This document shows, one piece after another, positions 1 to 8,722 of a DNA stretch of 64,000 bases. The notes under the pieces are model-generated. The model saw only the letters and a program-made list of their open reading frames with translations. It was not told the DNA's origin and did not search any database. The stretch covers positions 62,001-126,000 of the forward strand of contig NZ_GG657895.1 of NCBI RefSeq assembly GCF_000156355.1. The letters run 5' to 3'. The position numbers were made by a program, and so were the translations under genes. The first letter of the stretch is position 1. Each line of letters starts with the position of its first letter. The DNA comes from Methylophaga thiooxydans DMS010. Its GTDB lineage: Bacteria > Pseudomonadota > Gammaproteobacteria > Nitrosococcales > Methylophagaceae.

Positions 1-266
1 AAGACTTTATCCTCCCACGCATCTCGCGCTGTGAGAATAATAACGGGCGTCGCATTCTCTCTCTGTCGCCAGTTTTTAAGTACCTCAAGCCCTGATTGCC
101 CGGGTAGGCCTAAATCAAGCACGATAAGATCATAGGGTTCAATGTCCCCCATTGCTTCACCATCAATGCCATCTTCAGACAGATCCGTGGCAAAGCCTGA
201 TTTATTCAATGCTGATTGTAAGTTAGGACCAAGAACCGGATCATCTTCAACCAGCAATATCCGCAC
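1..266 (-). CDS. OmpR-family response regulator, N-terminal part (cut by window edge)
   Basis: The reading frame begins with GTG at 266 and runs off the left edge, so only about 88 residues of the receiver domain are present. It starts VRILLVEDD, giving the acidic pocket, and the phosphoacceptor lies in LIVLDLGLPG at Asp51; ILTARD, with the conserved Thr, follows. These are standard receiver landmarks, and the sequence resembles the QseB/PmrA type. The start lies 2 bases after the stop of the PepSY gene, so the two are probably cotranscribed, with a sensor kinase expected further left. The DNA-binding domain is not visible, so the subfamily is inferred. Confidence 0.85.
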   Translation of the reverse strand, partial: MRILLVEDDPVLGPNLQSALNKSGFATDLSEDGIDGEAMGDIEPYDLIVLDLGLPGQSGLEVLKNWRQRENATPVIILTARDAWEDKV

Positions 267-268
267 GT

Positions 269-586
269 TTAATCCTCGTTTTCAAGCTCAAGAAGCTCAC
301 CTGTCTGAGCATCCAGTTCTATTTCCCACACTTGTCCGCGGCTATCAAGAATTTCAAGTTCATAGACATAGCGGCCGTCATCACGCTCCAAATCTGTCTC
401 AAGAATTTGACCTTGTTTCACGGCAACAGCCAGATCAATGATCTGTTCCAACGGCAAGATATCGCCACGTTGTTGAAGTTGTCTTGCCGTGTCGGCTTTT
501 TGATCGGCCAAGGTGATCGTGCCAAAGGTCAGGCCGAGAGCACAGACAATCGTTATTGTTAGGCCACAAGAGAGTTTGTTAAGCAT
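269..586 (-). CDS. Secreted PepSY-domain protein
   Basis: A 105-residue protein with an N-terminal hydrophobic signal segment (about residues 7-27, ending near LADQ) and one PepSY unit covering the rest, including the typical YVYELEILDSRGQVWEIELDA strand pattern split across two segments. PepSY proteins are periplasmic or extracytoplasmic and are often encoded just before a response regulator and sensor kinase, as here. The role is probably to modulate the sensor or bind a ligand in the periplasm, but this is inference. The acidic tail (ELENED) is typical of single-PepSY proteins. Confidence 0.8.
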   Translation of the reverse strand: MLNKLSCGLTITIVCALGLTFGTITLADQKADTARQLQQRGDILPLEQIIDLAVAVKQGQILETDLERDDGRYVYELEILDSRGQVWEIELDAQTGELLELENED

Positions 587-659
587 GCTTTATTCCAGCT
601 ATAAATCTGTTGGTCAACATGCCATATCTAACTTAATTTAAACTGAAAGTAACGTGAGG

Positions 660-995
660 TTATTGTTGCACCATCGTAAAAATCCGAATGACTTCATCAT
701 TTTTGAGTATCACATGCGTGTCATCATTACCTGTTGTACGGTACATCCATTTTTCGAATTGATCATTACTCTGTTCAGCGGTGTCATTGGTACCAACTGC
801 AGGACGGGTATGCCTGCTGATATACGATGGCTCCCAATTTTGGCCACATGTCATTTTGATATCGTCAGCACTCATTCCTAATTCAATCGCTTTCGCACCA
901 CACTGCAGCTTATCCATGTCACTGCTGCCAGCCCATGCCGAACCAGCCAGGCTGAGAACTGAAACTAAGCCCATGATAGTTAAACTTTTTGTCAT
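660..995 (-). CDS. Small secreted DUF2845-like protein
   Basis: A 111-residue protein with a clear signal peptide (MTKSLTIMGLVSVLSLAGSAWA, two segments, cleavage near residue 22). The mature part has the DUF2845 layout: a Cys-Gly near the start, a second Cys-Gly (MTCGQNW), a Trp-Tyr strand (EKWMYR) and a final V-I-R-I-F strand. The two cysteines could form a disulfide in the periplasm. The function of the family is unknown. It is transcribed alone, leftwards, with about 70 bases before the PepSY gene. Confidence 0.7.
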   Translation of the reverse strand: MTKSLTIMGLVSVLSLAGSAWAGSSDMDKLQCGAKAIELGMSADDIKMTCGQNWEPSYISRHTRPAVGTNDTAEQSNDQFEKWMYRTTGNDDTHVILKNDEVIRIFTMVQQ

Positions 996-1142
996 CTTTA
1001 TGTTCCCGCTAATTTGCTATGTTGTGAAGATAACACGAATTTATAACTGATAGCTCGAATTCATTCACGAAAATTAACCTTGCTGCACAATACGCAAAAA
1101 GTGCATATGTTTTTCATGTTGAATTAACGCACTATCATTGTT

Positions 1143-1559
<417 letters not shown>

Positions 1560-1667
1560 AGGTTTTGGTTTGCTTACTACGTGATAACCAGTTTAACTTG
1601 ACTACTACTCATCGTTTACAAACCGCTGTGGGTAATCGACCATTACCATCGTTCATTAGAGACTTTC

Positions 1668-3557
1668 ATGGAAGCAGAACTTAGAGAAATACGCGATCAC
1701 CTGAGTCAACATCCTCCATTTGATACGTTACTGGACGAGTTGTTAGATGATGTTGTGGGCAATGTTGAGATTACCTATTTTAAGGCAGACTCGATGATCC
1801 TTGAGCAAGGGCAGACTATCCACGCACTCTCATATATTCGCAGCGGCGCTGTCGAGATCTATCACTACAATGGTGAGCTCTATAACCGTTTGGAAGAAGG
1901 GGATATCTTTGGTCAATTTGGTCTTTTGCGTCAACGCAAGATCCGATTTCCGGTTAAGGCCATAGAAGATACGCTGCTTTATCAAATCCCTGATACTATT
2001 TTTGATCGTCTCTGTGACGATGATAGCTTTGCTGATTTTGTGGAGCTGTCTGGTTCGCGCTTGAAAAGCACGGTAGACGGAAGCCTGCGTGAAAATGACT
2101 TGATGACGACACGGGTACGAAAGTTAATCAGTCGTTTACCCCTGATGGTGGAAACCACAGTGTCGATTCAGGAGACCGCTCGCCTGATGACTGAGAATGC
2201 GGTTTCTTCAGTACTCTTAATTGAGCCCGCCGATGATCAAGATAGTGACGAAGTCTTTAGTGGTGATGAGGGGGGACTCTGGCGGCTGAAAGGTATGGTC
2301 ACTGATGAAGATTTAAGGTCCCAGGTTATTGCTGCCGGAGTCACAACGGATAGGCCGATAGGTCAACTAAGTGATGGTCGTTTAATTACGCTTCAGTCTG
2401 ATGAGTCTGTCAACGAAGCCATGTTGACGATGTTGCGTAATCATATTCAGCGGTTGCCGGTACTGCATCGACGACGTCCGGTTGGTGTCATACATCTGTC
2501 TGATATCGTTCGTTACGAAACCAACAGCAGCCTGTATTTAGCCAGTAATATTTTTAGCCGGAGCACTGTGCGTGATTTGTCACGGTTGGTTCCAGAAATA
2601 CGCGCTGCTTTTATACGCCTGGTAGAGGCCGGCTCTACCGCAAAGATGGTTGGCGACGCTATGTCGAGTATCGGACGCAGCCTGATGCGACGTTTGATCG
2701 AACTGGCTGAAGATGAGTTAGGGCCAGCGCCGATACCTTATTGCTTTATGGTGCATGGTTCGCTGGCTCGTCACGAGCAATCGGTAATAACGGATCAGGA
2801 TAATGCGCTTGTATTGCATGATAGTTTCGATCCGCAGCAGCACGATGAATACTTTAAGATGTTGGCGCAAAAGGTCAGCGATGGTTTGGATGCCTGTGGC
2901 TATGAATACTGTAAAGGCGGCATTATGGCCACCAATGATGATTGGCGGCAGCCCCTCTCGCAATGGCGACGCTATTTCGATGAGTGGATTGCCGATCCCG
3001 ATCCTCAACGGCTTTTACACAGCTGTATTTTTTTCGATCTGGATGCTGTGTATGGCGAAGAATATTTAGTGGAAAATCTGCAAGATATGATTGCAAGCAA
3101 AGCGCGACATAACCCTCGTTTTTTGGGTGCCATGGCGCGTAATACCTTGAACCGAAGGCCACCTTTGGGTTTCTTTCGTACCTTTGTGATGGAAACCGAT
3201 GGTCGTCAGCACAAGGTAATTAATATCAAGGGTCGCGGTTTGGCGCCTATAACAGATGTGATTCGTGTGCATGCCTTGGCGGTTGGCTCGCAAGCCCAGA
3301 ACAGTCTTGACCGTTTGCGGGATATTGAGAAGGCAAATATTTTGCCTGCTGGCCAAGTCGATAAACTGCAGTACGCGCTGGAGTTTATTGCTTTAGTGCG
3401 TATGCGTCATCAAGCGCTTGAACTTCAGAATGATCAGGCAATTGACAATGCTATCGAACCAGAAAATATTGACGCAACAGAGCGTCACAATCTAAAAGAG
3501 GCCTTCCAAGTGGTTAATAATGCACAGAATTTTCTTCGCTATCGTTACCCATACTAG
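1668..3557 (+). CDS. cNMP-binding / CBS / DUF294 nucleotidyltransferase-like signalling protein
   Basis: A 629-residue cytoplasmic protein with three regions in order: a cyclic-nucleotide-binding beta-roll (about 20-140, with GDIFGQFGLL), a CBS pair (about 155-290), and the GlnD-like nucleotidyltransferase region DUF294 with GSLARHEQSVITDQDNAL near 361, followed by the DUF294 C-terminal helical domain. This is the standard full-length family architecture. The family is thought to sense adenine nucleotides and modify or regulate a partner, but the target is not established. The exonuclease gene follows after 9 bases, a pairing often seen for this family, so they form an operon. Confidence 0.88.
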   Translation: MEAELREIRDHLSQHPPFDTLLDELLDDVVGNVEITYFKADSMILEQGQTIHALSYIRSGAVEIYHYNGELYNRLEEGDIFGQFGLLRQRKIRFPVKAIEDTLLYQIPDTIFDRLCDDDSFADFVELSGSRLKSTVDGSLRENDLMTTRVRKLISRLPLMVETTVSIQETARLMTENAVSSVLLIEPADDQDSDEVFSGDEGGLWRLKGMVTDEDLRSQVIAAGVTTDRPIGQLSDGRLITLQSDESVNEAMLTMLRNHIQRLPVLHRRRPVGVIHLSDIVRYETNSSLYLASNIFSRSTVRDLSRLVPEIRAAFIRLVEAGSTAKMVGDAMSSIGRSLMRRLIELAEDELGPAPIPYCFMVHGSLARHEQSVITDQDNALVLHDSFDPQQHDEYFKMLAQKVSDGLDACGYEYCKGGIMATNDDWRQPLSQWRRYFDEWIADPDPQRLLHSCIFFDLDAVYGEEYLVENLQDMIASKARHNPRFLGAMARNTLNRRPPLGFFRTFVMETDGRQHKVINIKGRGLAPITDVIRVHALAVGSQAQNSLDRLRDIEKANILPAGQVDKLQYALEFIALVRMRHQALELQNDQAIDNAIEPENIDATERHNLKEAFQVVNNAQNFLRYRYPY

Positions 3558-3566
3558 GCATAAAGG

Positions 3567-4289
3567 ATGTTCAAAAAACGATCGCAACAAAGTGTGATTG
3601 ATGAGTGGCAGCATTATCAAACGCAGCAGGCGAAGGCTTCTGTAAACCCGACACTACAACGCTTTTATCAAATGCCGCTGACAGATCCCGACATGCCCCT
3701 GTCGGAAGTACCGTTTGTAGCGCTGGATTTTGAAACGACTGGATTAGACCCAAGGTACAACGAAATTGTCAGCTTCGGTCTAGTCCCTTTTACCTTGCGA
3801 GGTATTAGACCATCAGATGGTCATTATCAGGTGGTGAAGCCAAACTGTGTCTTGTCTGAAGAGTCTATTGCCTTTCATCGTATTACTCATTCTCAGGTAG
3901 ACACTGCACCGCCGTTGGAAAAGGTGTTAGATGAGCTGCTAGGGCGATTGAGTGGTTGTATCGTGGTTGTGCATTACCAGCAGATAGAGCGGCCTTTTTT
4001 GGACTTGGCATGCCGCAAATTGTGGGGGGAGCATTGTTTGTTCCCATTGATTGATACGATGGCAATCGAAGCTCGTTGGCAACGCAGCGGTTGGAAACAC
4101 CGGTTGAAAAAAACGTTGGGGTTACAGCCTGTGTCAATTCGACTCGATGATAGTCGCCGGCGATATGGTTTGCCGTCCTATTCTGCTCACCATGCAAAAG
4201 TAGATGCCATGGCCACAGCTGAGCTGTTTTTAGCTCAGGTGGCCAGGCATTATTCTCCCACAACAGCCATCGGCCAGTTATGGGATTAA
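3567..4289 (+). CDS. DnaQ-like 3'-5' exonuclease
   Basis: A 240-residue protein with the three exonuclease motifs of the DEDDh superfamily: ExoI LDFETTGLDP (about 52-61), ExoII around VVHYQQIERPFLD, and ExoIII HHAKVDAMATAELFL. The order and spacing match the epsilon/PolC-type proofreading fold. It is much smaller than DNA polymerases and lacks the epsilon C-terminal tail that binds alpha, so it is probably a stand-alone exonuclease acting on DNA or RNA ends. It is cotranscribed with the DUF294 protein upstream and converges on the BCCT transporter gene. Confidence 0.85.
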   Translation: MFKKRSQQSVIDEWQHYQTQQAKASVNPTLQRFYQMPLTDPDMPLSEVPFVALDFETTGLDPRYNEIVSFGLVPFTLRGIRPSDGHYQVVKPNCVLSEESIAFHRITHSQVDTAPPLEKVLDELLGRLSGCIVVVHYQQIERPFLDLACRKLWGEHCLFPLIDTMAIEARWQRSGWKHRLKKTLGLQPVSIRLDDSRRRYGLPSYSAHHAKVDAMATAELFLAQVARHYSPTTAIGQLWD

Positions 4290-4299
4290 ATTGGTCGGG

Positions 4300-5952
4300 C
4301 TATCTGGGCTCAGACATTAACCCGCGAACAATGGCATAACACCCCACCAGTAGCACGATTGTGAAAGGAAGCCCGGCAGAGACGGATGCCGCTTGCAATG
4401 CAGCGAGTCCACCACCCAGCAGCAAAGCAACAGCGATAGCCCCTTCGATAACGCCCCAGAATACACGCTGAGGTTTAGGCGCATCTATTTTGCCACCGGC
4501 AGTAATAGTATCAATAACCAATGAGCCGGAGTCTGAAGAGGTGATAAAGAACACAATAACCAGGATTATGCCGATAAACGACGTGATCTCTGCGACAGGA
4601 AGCTGTTCTAGCATCACAAAAAGTTTTAGCGGCAGCTCTGCTGACACAACACCATCGAAACCAGATTGCAGTTGCGCTATCGCGTTGGTGCCAAATGCGG
4701 TCATCCAGAAAGTCGAGACGACAGATGGAATCAACAGCACCGAGATTAAAAAGTCACGTACCGTTCGACCACGACTCACCCGGGCAATAAACATACCCAC
4801 AAAAGGCGACCAGCTGATCCACCATGCCCAGTAGAATGTCGTCCAGCCTTGGCTGAAGTTTGCGTCTTCGCGACCAAAGGGATTCGACAATGCAGGGAGT
4901 TCAGTGAAATAGCTATTTAGATTAGAAAAAAAGTTTGAAACAATGAGCAAGGTAGGACCAACAAAAACCACAAACATGAGCAGTGCAAATGCCAGCACCA
5001 TATTAATTTCTGATAGCCGTTTTACCCCTTTGTCGACACCGGCCACAATTGAGATAACGGCGATTGAGGTGATGACCGCGATGAGTAGAACCAGCACGAC
5101 GTTTCCATCGCCTACGCCAAATAAATGATCTAATCCCGAAGCCGCTTGTTGCGCACCAAGCCCCAGTGAGGTTGCCAGACCAAAGAGTGTGGCAAACACT
5201 GCCAGAATATCGATAAAGTGACCAGGCCAGCCCCATACTCTCTCTCCCAAGATCGGATAGAAAATAGAACGGACCGTGAGCGGTAAGCCTTTATTGAATG
5301 AAAAAATCGCCAGTGACAGTGCCACAATGGCATAGATAGCCCAAGGATGCAGACCCCAGTGAAAAATAGTAGCAGCCATACCCAGTTGCCGTGCAGCCTC
5401 AGGGTCGCCGGCTGCGCCACCAAGTGGTGCCCAATCAGTTCTCACACCATCAGCACCCACGTTAATACCGCCAACAGCGCTGTTATAGTGAGACAGCGGC
5501 TCCGATACACCATAGAAAACTAATCCAATCCCCATACCGGCTGCAAACAGCATAGAAAACCAGGAAAGCCGAGAAAAGTCTGGCTTAGCTTCAGCACCGC
5601 CGATGCGGATGCGACCCAATGGTGAAACAATTAACCCCAGGCACAAGACGACGAATATGTTGGCTGACAACAGGAAAAACCATGTCATGTTGGTATTGAT
5701 CCAATTTTTACTGGCCTCAAAGATCCTAGTGGATTGTTCGGGTAGGGCCAGTGACAGAAGGACAAAAGCCAACACAACAATTGCTGAAACGATAAAAACA
5801 ACGCCATGGAGATCAATGCTGATTCCCAGATGTTTCGCTCGGTAGTTATCTTGTCCAATCTGATAATCGGTATCGATCAAATTAGCTGCGCCATTGGGTG
5901 CGGGTACACCTGCTGATTGCGGTTCAGCGGAGTTATCGGATTGATTACTCAC
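4300..5952 (-). CDS. BCCT-family betaine/choline/carnitine transporter
   Basis: A 550-residue inner-membrane protein with about twelve hydrophobic spans and the BCCT signature region containing WAWWISWSPFVGMFIARVSR near residues 370-390. The hydrophilic N-terminus (about 45 residues) and very short C-terminus suggest a constitutive or weakly osmosensing member. The family takes up glycine betaine or related quaternary amines, mostly driven by sodium. An aromatic-rich porin gene lies 96 bases upstream on the same strand, suggesting an outer- and inner-membrane uptake pair. Substrate cannot be fixed from the sequence. A GC hairpin (CCGCC/GGCGG) sits in the gap between the two genes. Confidence 0.92.
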   Translation of the reverse strand: MSNQSDNSAEPQSAGVPAPNGAANLIDTDYQIGQDNYRAKHLGISIDLHGVVFIVSAIVVLAFVLLSLALPEQSTRIFEASKNWINTNMTWFFLLSANIFVVLCLGLIVSPLGRIRIGGAEAKPDFSRLSWFSMLFAAGMGIGLVFYGVSEPLSHYNSAVGGINVGADGVRTDWAPLGGAAGDPEAARQLGMAATIFHWGLHPWAIYAIVALSLAIFSFNKGLPLTVRSIFYPILGERVWGWPGHFIDILAVFATLFGLATSLGLGAQQAASGLDHLFGVGDGNVVLVLLIAVITSIAVISIVAGVDKGVKRLSEINMVLAFALLMFVVFVGPTLLIVSNFFSNLNSYFTELPALSNPFGREDANFSQGWTTFYWAWWISWSPFVGMFIARVSRGRTVRDFLISVLLIPSVVSTFWMTAFGTNAIAQLQSGFDGVVSAELPLKLFVMLEQLPVAEITSFIGIILVIVFFITSSDSGSLVIDTITAGGKIDAPKPQRVFWGVIEGAIAVALLLGGGLAALQAASVSAGLPFTIVLLVGCYAIVRGLMSEPR

Positions 5953-6048
5953 GTTGCTATCCTTTTATTAAAGAGTTTTTGTATGAATGTTCGCACACTA
6001 TAACAATCCAGCCCCGCCTGTTGGCGGTGCTGATTAAGACATTTAGGC

Positions 6049-7413
6049 TTAGAAATAATAGCCAAAATTGATCAAAAAGCGGGTCTGCCAATCGTCGTCG
6101 GCGTTGGCTCCGAGGCGATCGCCGAAGGCTGCATCACCACCGACAAACTCGTTGCCATTGGAAAAGCCAACTTCGTTGTAGATGTACCAACCACCGCGAG
6201 CCAGCGCCACACCGGCAACAATCATTTCACTGTCGTTGAATCCGCTCTTATCTTTGACAATGGAACTGTATTCCAGATAAGGCAGCACGTAGTCCAGCCA
6301 AGAAATATTATCGGTAGGTTGGTAATAGCTAAGCGAAACGGCAGGTATCCACCCTTCGGCAGCCGCTGTACTTGGGAAATCATAGGCACCAAATTGCACC
6401 AGATCATCTGTACCAAGTGCCTGGTCAACGTCGACATCGAATTCGTAGCGTGTCAGTTGTGTCGCTAACTTAAGGTTGCCCCATTGATTGACCATATGCA
6501 CCGAGGCGGCGTAGTGGTGACCGTCGGATTGCACCCCGCGACTTTTGAGTTCACCTGCTTGAAGCGAGAAACCCAGGTCAGTTGAGCTGTCTTCATTGCC
6601 GTTAAATGAATAAATACCCCGAACATTGATTTGATTACGTTCTTCATACCCCCCACCAGACTCATCGACGACATCATAGGAATAGCGGGCGCTATCACGA
6701 CTGGCACCGGCATAATGGCCTTCGTCACTGGAGTAATAGCCCACATCCCACGCCCATTTACCGCGTTGTGTACTGTATTTAATCCCCAGATCCATATCAT
6801 CCGAGAGGCCAAGGTAATAGTGTTGGTCGAACAACCAGGCCTGTGAGAGACCATAGGCGCCGGGACCGAAAGGCACGCGATTGACACCCAGCTGAATCTG
6901 ACTGTTATCGTCAGGGCTGTAACCTACCCAACCAGTATGTAAGAAATTATAGCCATCGTACCAACGGTACTCGATTTTCGCTGAGTAAGGTCCGTTGCTG
7001 TAATCCAAGTTTACACGCAAGGTATCCAAACCAACGTTACCATCATCTTCCCAGGCTCGACCGGGCGCACCGCTATCGTTGGCAGTGTAATCACCTACTG
7101 TGTACATGGCACGCATAGCCCCGCCCACAGTCCAATTGCCAATCTTAATTGGCGCGTCAGCATCGGTGAGCTTGGCATTGGTTTCCACCAAGTCTTTATT
7201 TTCGGTTTGAATACTTTCTAATTCAGCATTGACCGATTTTAATTCAGCTTCTAGCTGTTGAATACGTGCTTTAAGTTCTGCCTCGCTAGCAGCAAAAGCG
7301 GAGCCAGATGTGATAAGCATAAGAGTCAAAAAAGGGACATGGACCCATTTTTTTAGTGATGAGGGTGAGTTTGATTTTTCCCGAACAGGGGGGCTGTGGG
7401 TAAGTAAAGTCAT
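6049..7413 (-). CDS. Outer-membrane porin with N-terminal coiled coil
   Basis: A 454-residue protein with a signal peptide ending SGSAFA, a short coiled coil (about residues 45-85, heptads of Glu/Leu such as ARIQQLEAELKSVNAELES), and then about 350 residues of alternating aromatic and polar beta strands ending in Phe (INFGYYF), the usual outer-membrane assembly signal. The coiled coil probably trimerises the barrel as in OprP/OprO-like porins. The start at 7413 is supported by GAGG eight bases upstream. It precedes the BCCT transporter and may supply it with solute; the solute is unknown. Confidence 0.85.
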   Translation of the reverse strand: MTLLTHSPPVREKSNSPSSLKKWVHVPFLTLMLITSGSAFAASEAELKARIQQLEAELKSVNAELESIQTENKDLVETNAKLTDADAPIKIGNWTVGGAMRAMYTVGDYTANDSGAPGRAWEDDGNVGLDTLRVNLDYSNGPYSAKIEYRWYDGYNFLHTGWVGYSPDDNSQIQLGVNRVPFGPGAYGLSQAWLFDQHYYLGLSDDMDLGIKYSTQRGKWAWDVGYYSSDEGHYAGASRDSARYSYDVVDESGGGYEERNQINVRGIYSFNGNEDSSTDLGFSLQAGELKSRGVQSDGHHYAASVHMVNQWGNLKLATQLTRYEFDVDVDQALGTDDLVQFGAYDFPSTAAAEGWIPAVSLSYYQPTDNISWLDYVLPYLEYSSIVKDKSGFNDSEMIVAGVALARGGWYIYNEVGFSNGNEFVGGDAAFGDRLGANADDDWQTRFLINFGYYF

Positions 7414-7514
7414 TTATCGAGCCTCATCTATTTATGAATGATGGTTGAGTACACACTCGCTGAATAAGCAGCTGTGATCACAGTTCAACTCTACAGTAGC
7501 GCGATTGAACCTTG

Positions 7515-7851
7515 CAAACTGTTGTACATGTACCTGCTGCCCCTCCTCCTGTCATCAAATATACCGAAACAGCGTCGGTGTTTTACCTTTTATTGTTGGA
7601 AGTGGTTTCAGGAATTATGTGTCCAAGGACAATAAAGACAGGAGTATGGCTACCTGATAAAGTCGAAAGCCGTCACTTGCAATGGTCCAGTGACAGAACC
7701 GGATCGGGTGCTGGAAAAGGTCGATGATGAAGTTGGTGCTGACCTTATCGTCATGGCATCGCATGTTCCGGGCTTCATGGATTATTCTTTTCATGCCAAT
7801 GCCAGCCATCTGGCAGAGCACGAGCATATTTCAGTATTCATCGTTCGCTGA
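7515..7851 (+). pseudogene. Decayed universal stress protein (UspA family)
   Basis: From 7699 to the stop at 7849-7851 one frame reads like the end of a UspA domain: GADLIVMASHVPG, a histidine-rich stretch, and a final EHISVFIVR strand typical of the family C-terminus. Earlier pieces lie in other frames, including VVHVPAAPPP at 7520 (the first strand-turn region) and GSGFRNYVSKDNKDRS. At least two frameshifts separate them, so the gene is broken. Together with the next entry this fills the 615-base stretch without an intact gene. Confidence 0.6.
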
Positions 7852-7875
7852 ATCATGGTCTCAGCCACCGTGATA

Positions 7876-8022
7876 TCACCACAGGTTTCGCCGAATCAAT
7901 GTTAGCTCTGCCCCTATCTTTTGAGCGTCGACGAACTTCATAATCCGATGCAGGTTGGGCTCTCGACCATAATCTGACCGCGTAATAGCTCTATGTGCTT
8001 TACAGATTTGACGAGAAAACAC
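7876..8022 (-). pseudogene. Fragment resembling an XRE/HTH antitoxin-type regulator
   Basis: A 48-codon frame reading SRQICKAHRAITRSD and then PNLHRIMKFVDAQKIGAELTLIRRN. The second half resembles the end of XRE-type helix-turn-helix antitoxins, where a Leu-rich helix (IMKFVDA) is followed by a short strand ELTLI. It lacks the first helices and a good start, so I read it as a remnant or partial gene. It lies directly downstream of the endonuclease/phosphatase gene. The match is by eye and weak. Confidence 0.3.
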
Positions 8023-8028
8023 ACTTCG

Positions 8029-8715
8029 TCAGAACGTAATATCGGCCGTAACGGGTAAGTGATCTGACGCTTTTTTAGCTAACGCCGTTTTGTGTGCTGA
8101 GACATTAAGTAAGTGGTGACGGGGGGTTACCCATACCCTGTCCAGCGCAAAAAAGGGCCAGAAAGAGGGGAAACTGTTTATAGCCGGTGTGATATCAAAA
8201 TAAGCCTTCAACCAGCGTAATGGTCTGCCCCACAGAAACCATTCATTCAGATCGCCCATTAAAACAGTGGTATCTGCTGTTTTAGTCTCAAACAAAGATA
8301 AGATTTTTTGTACCTGAAAACGACGTTCAACCGGTTTAAGACCAAGATGAGTGGCATACACTAATAAGCGGTGATCATCGATGTTCAAACTGAGCTGTAT
8401 AACACCACGCGGTTCATTATCCTCCAGACTCAAATCAAGCAATTGATGTGACTCAGGTGTTAGTCGGGTCAAAATGGCGTTACCGTAATGCCTACTTTCA
8501 CGCAGCATGGTCGGCCCAGCTAAAGCTATCATCCCGGTTTGCTGTGCGAGGAAATCAAGCAAATCAATGTCGTTGACCAAGTGATGTTCCACTTCCTGCA
8601 AAGCAATCACATCGGCACCTAATTCATTAATAACCGCCGCGATACGAAATGGGTCAAACTGACCATCCGTTCCAATGCAGGCATGAATGTTATAACTGGC
8701 CAGCTTGAGTTGCAT
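8029..8715 (-). CDS. Endonuclease/exonuclease/phosphatase (EEP) fold protein
   Basis: A 228-residue metal-dependent hydrolase with the EEP landmarks: SYNIHACIG at the N-terminus (Asn metal ligand), ALQEVE (catalytic Glu), MGDLNEW (Asp/Asn of the active site) and a closing SDHLPV motif. No signal peptide is seen, so it is cytoplasmic. The family includes DNases, phosphodiesterases and lipid phosphatases. Its start lies 7 bases after the stop of the PLD-VTT gene, and this pairing of an EEP protein with a phospholipase-D-like protein suggests a shared phospholipid or phosphodiester role (inference). Confidence 0.85.
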   Translation of the reverse strand: MQLKLASYNIHACIGTDGQFDPFRIAAVINELGADVIALQEVEHHLVNDIDLLDFLAQQTGMIALAGPTMLRESRHYGNAILTRLTPESHQLLDLSLEDNEPRGVIQLSLNIDDHRLLVYATHLGLKPVERRFQVQKILSLFETKTADTTVLMGDLNEWFLWGRPLRWLKAYFDITPAINSFPSFWPFFALDRVWVTPRHHLLNVSAHKTALAKKASDHLPVTADITF

Positions 8716-8722
8716 CTAAGAC

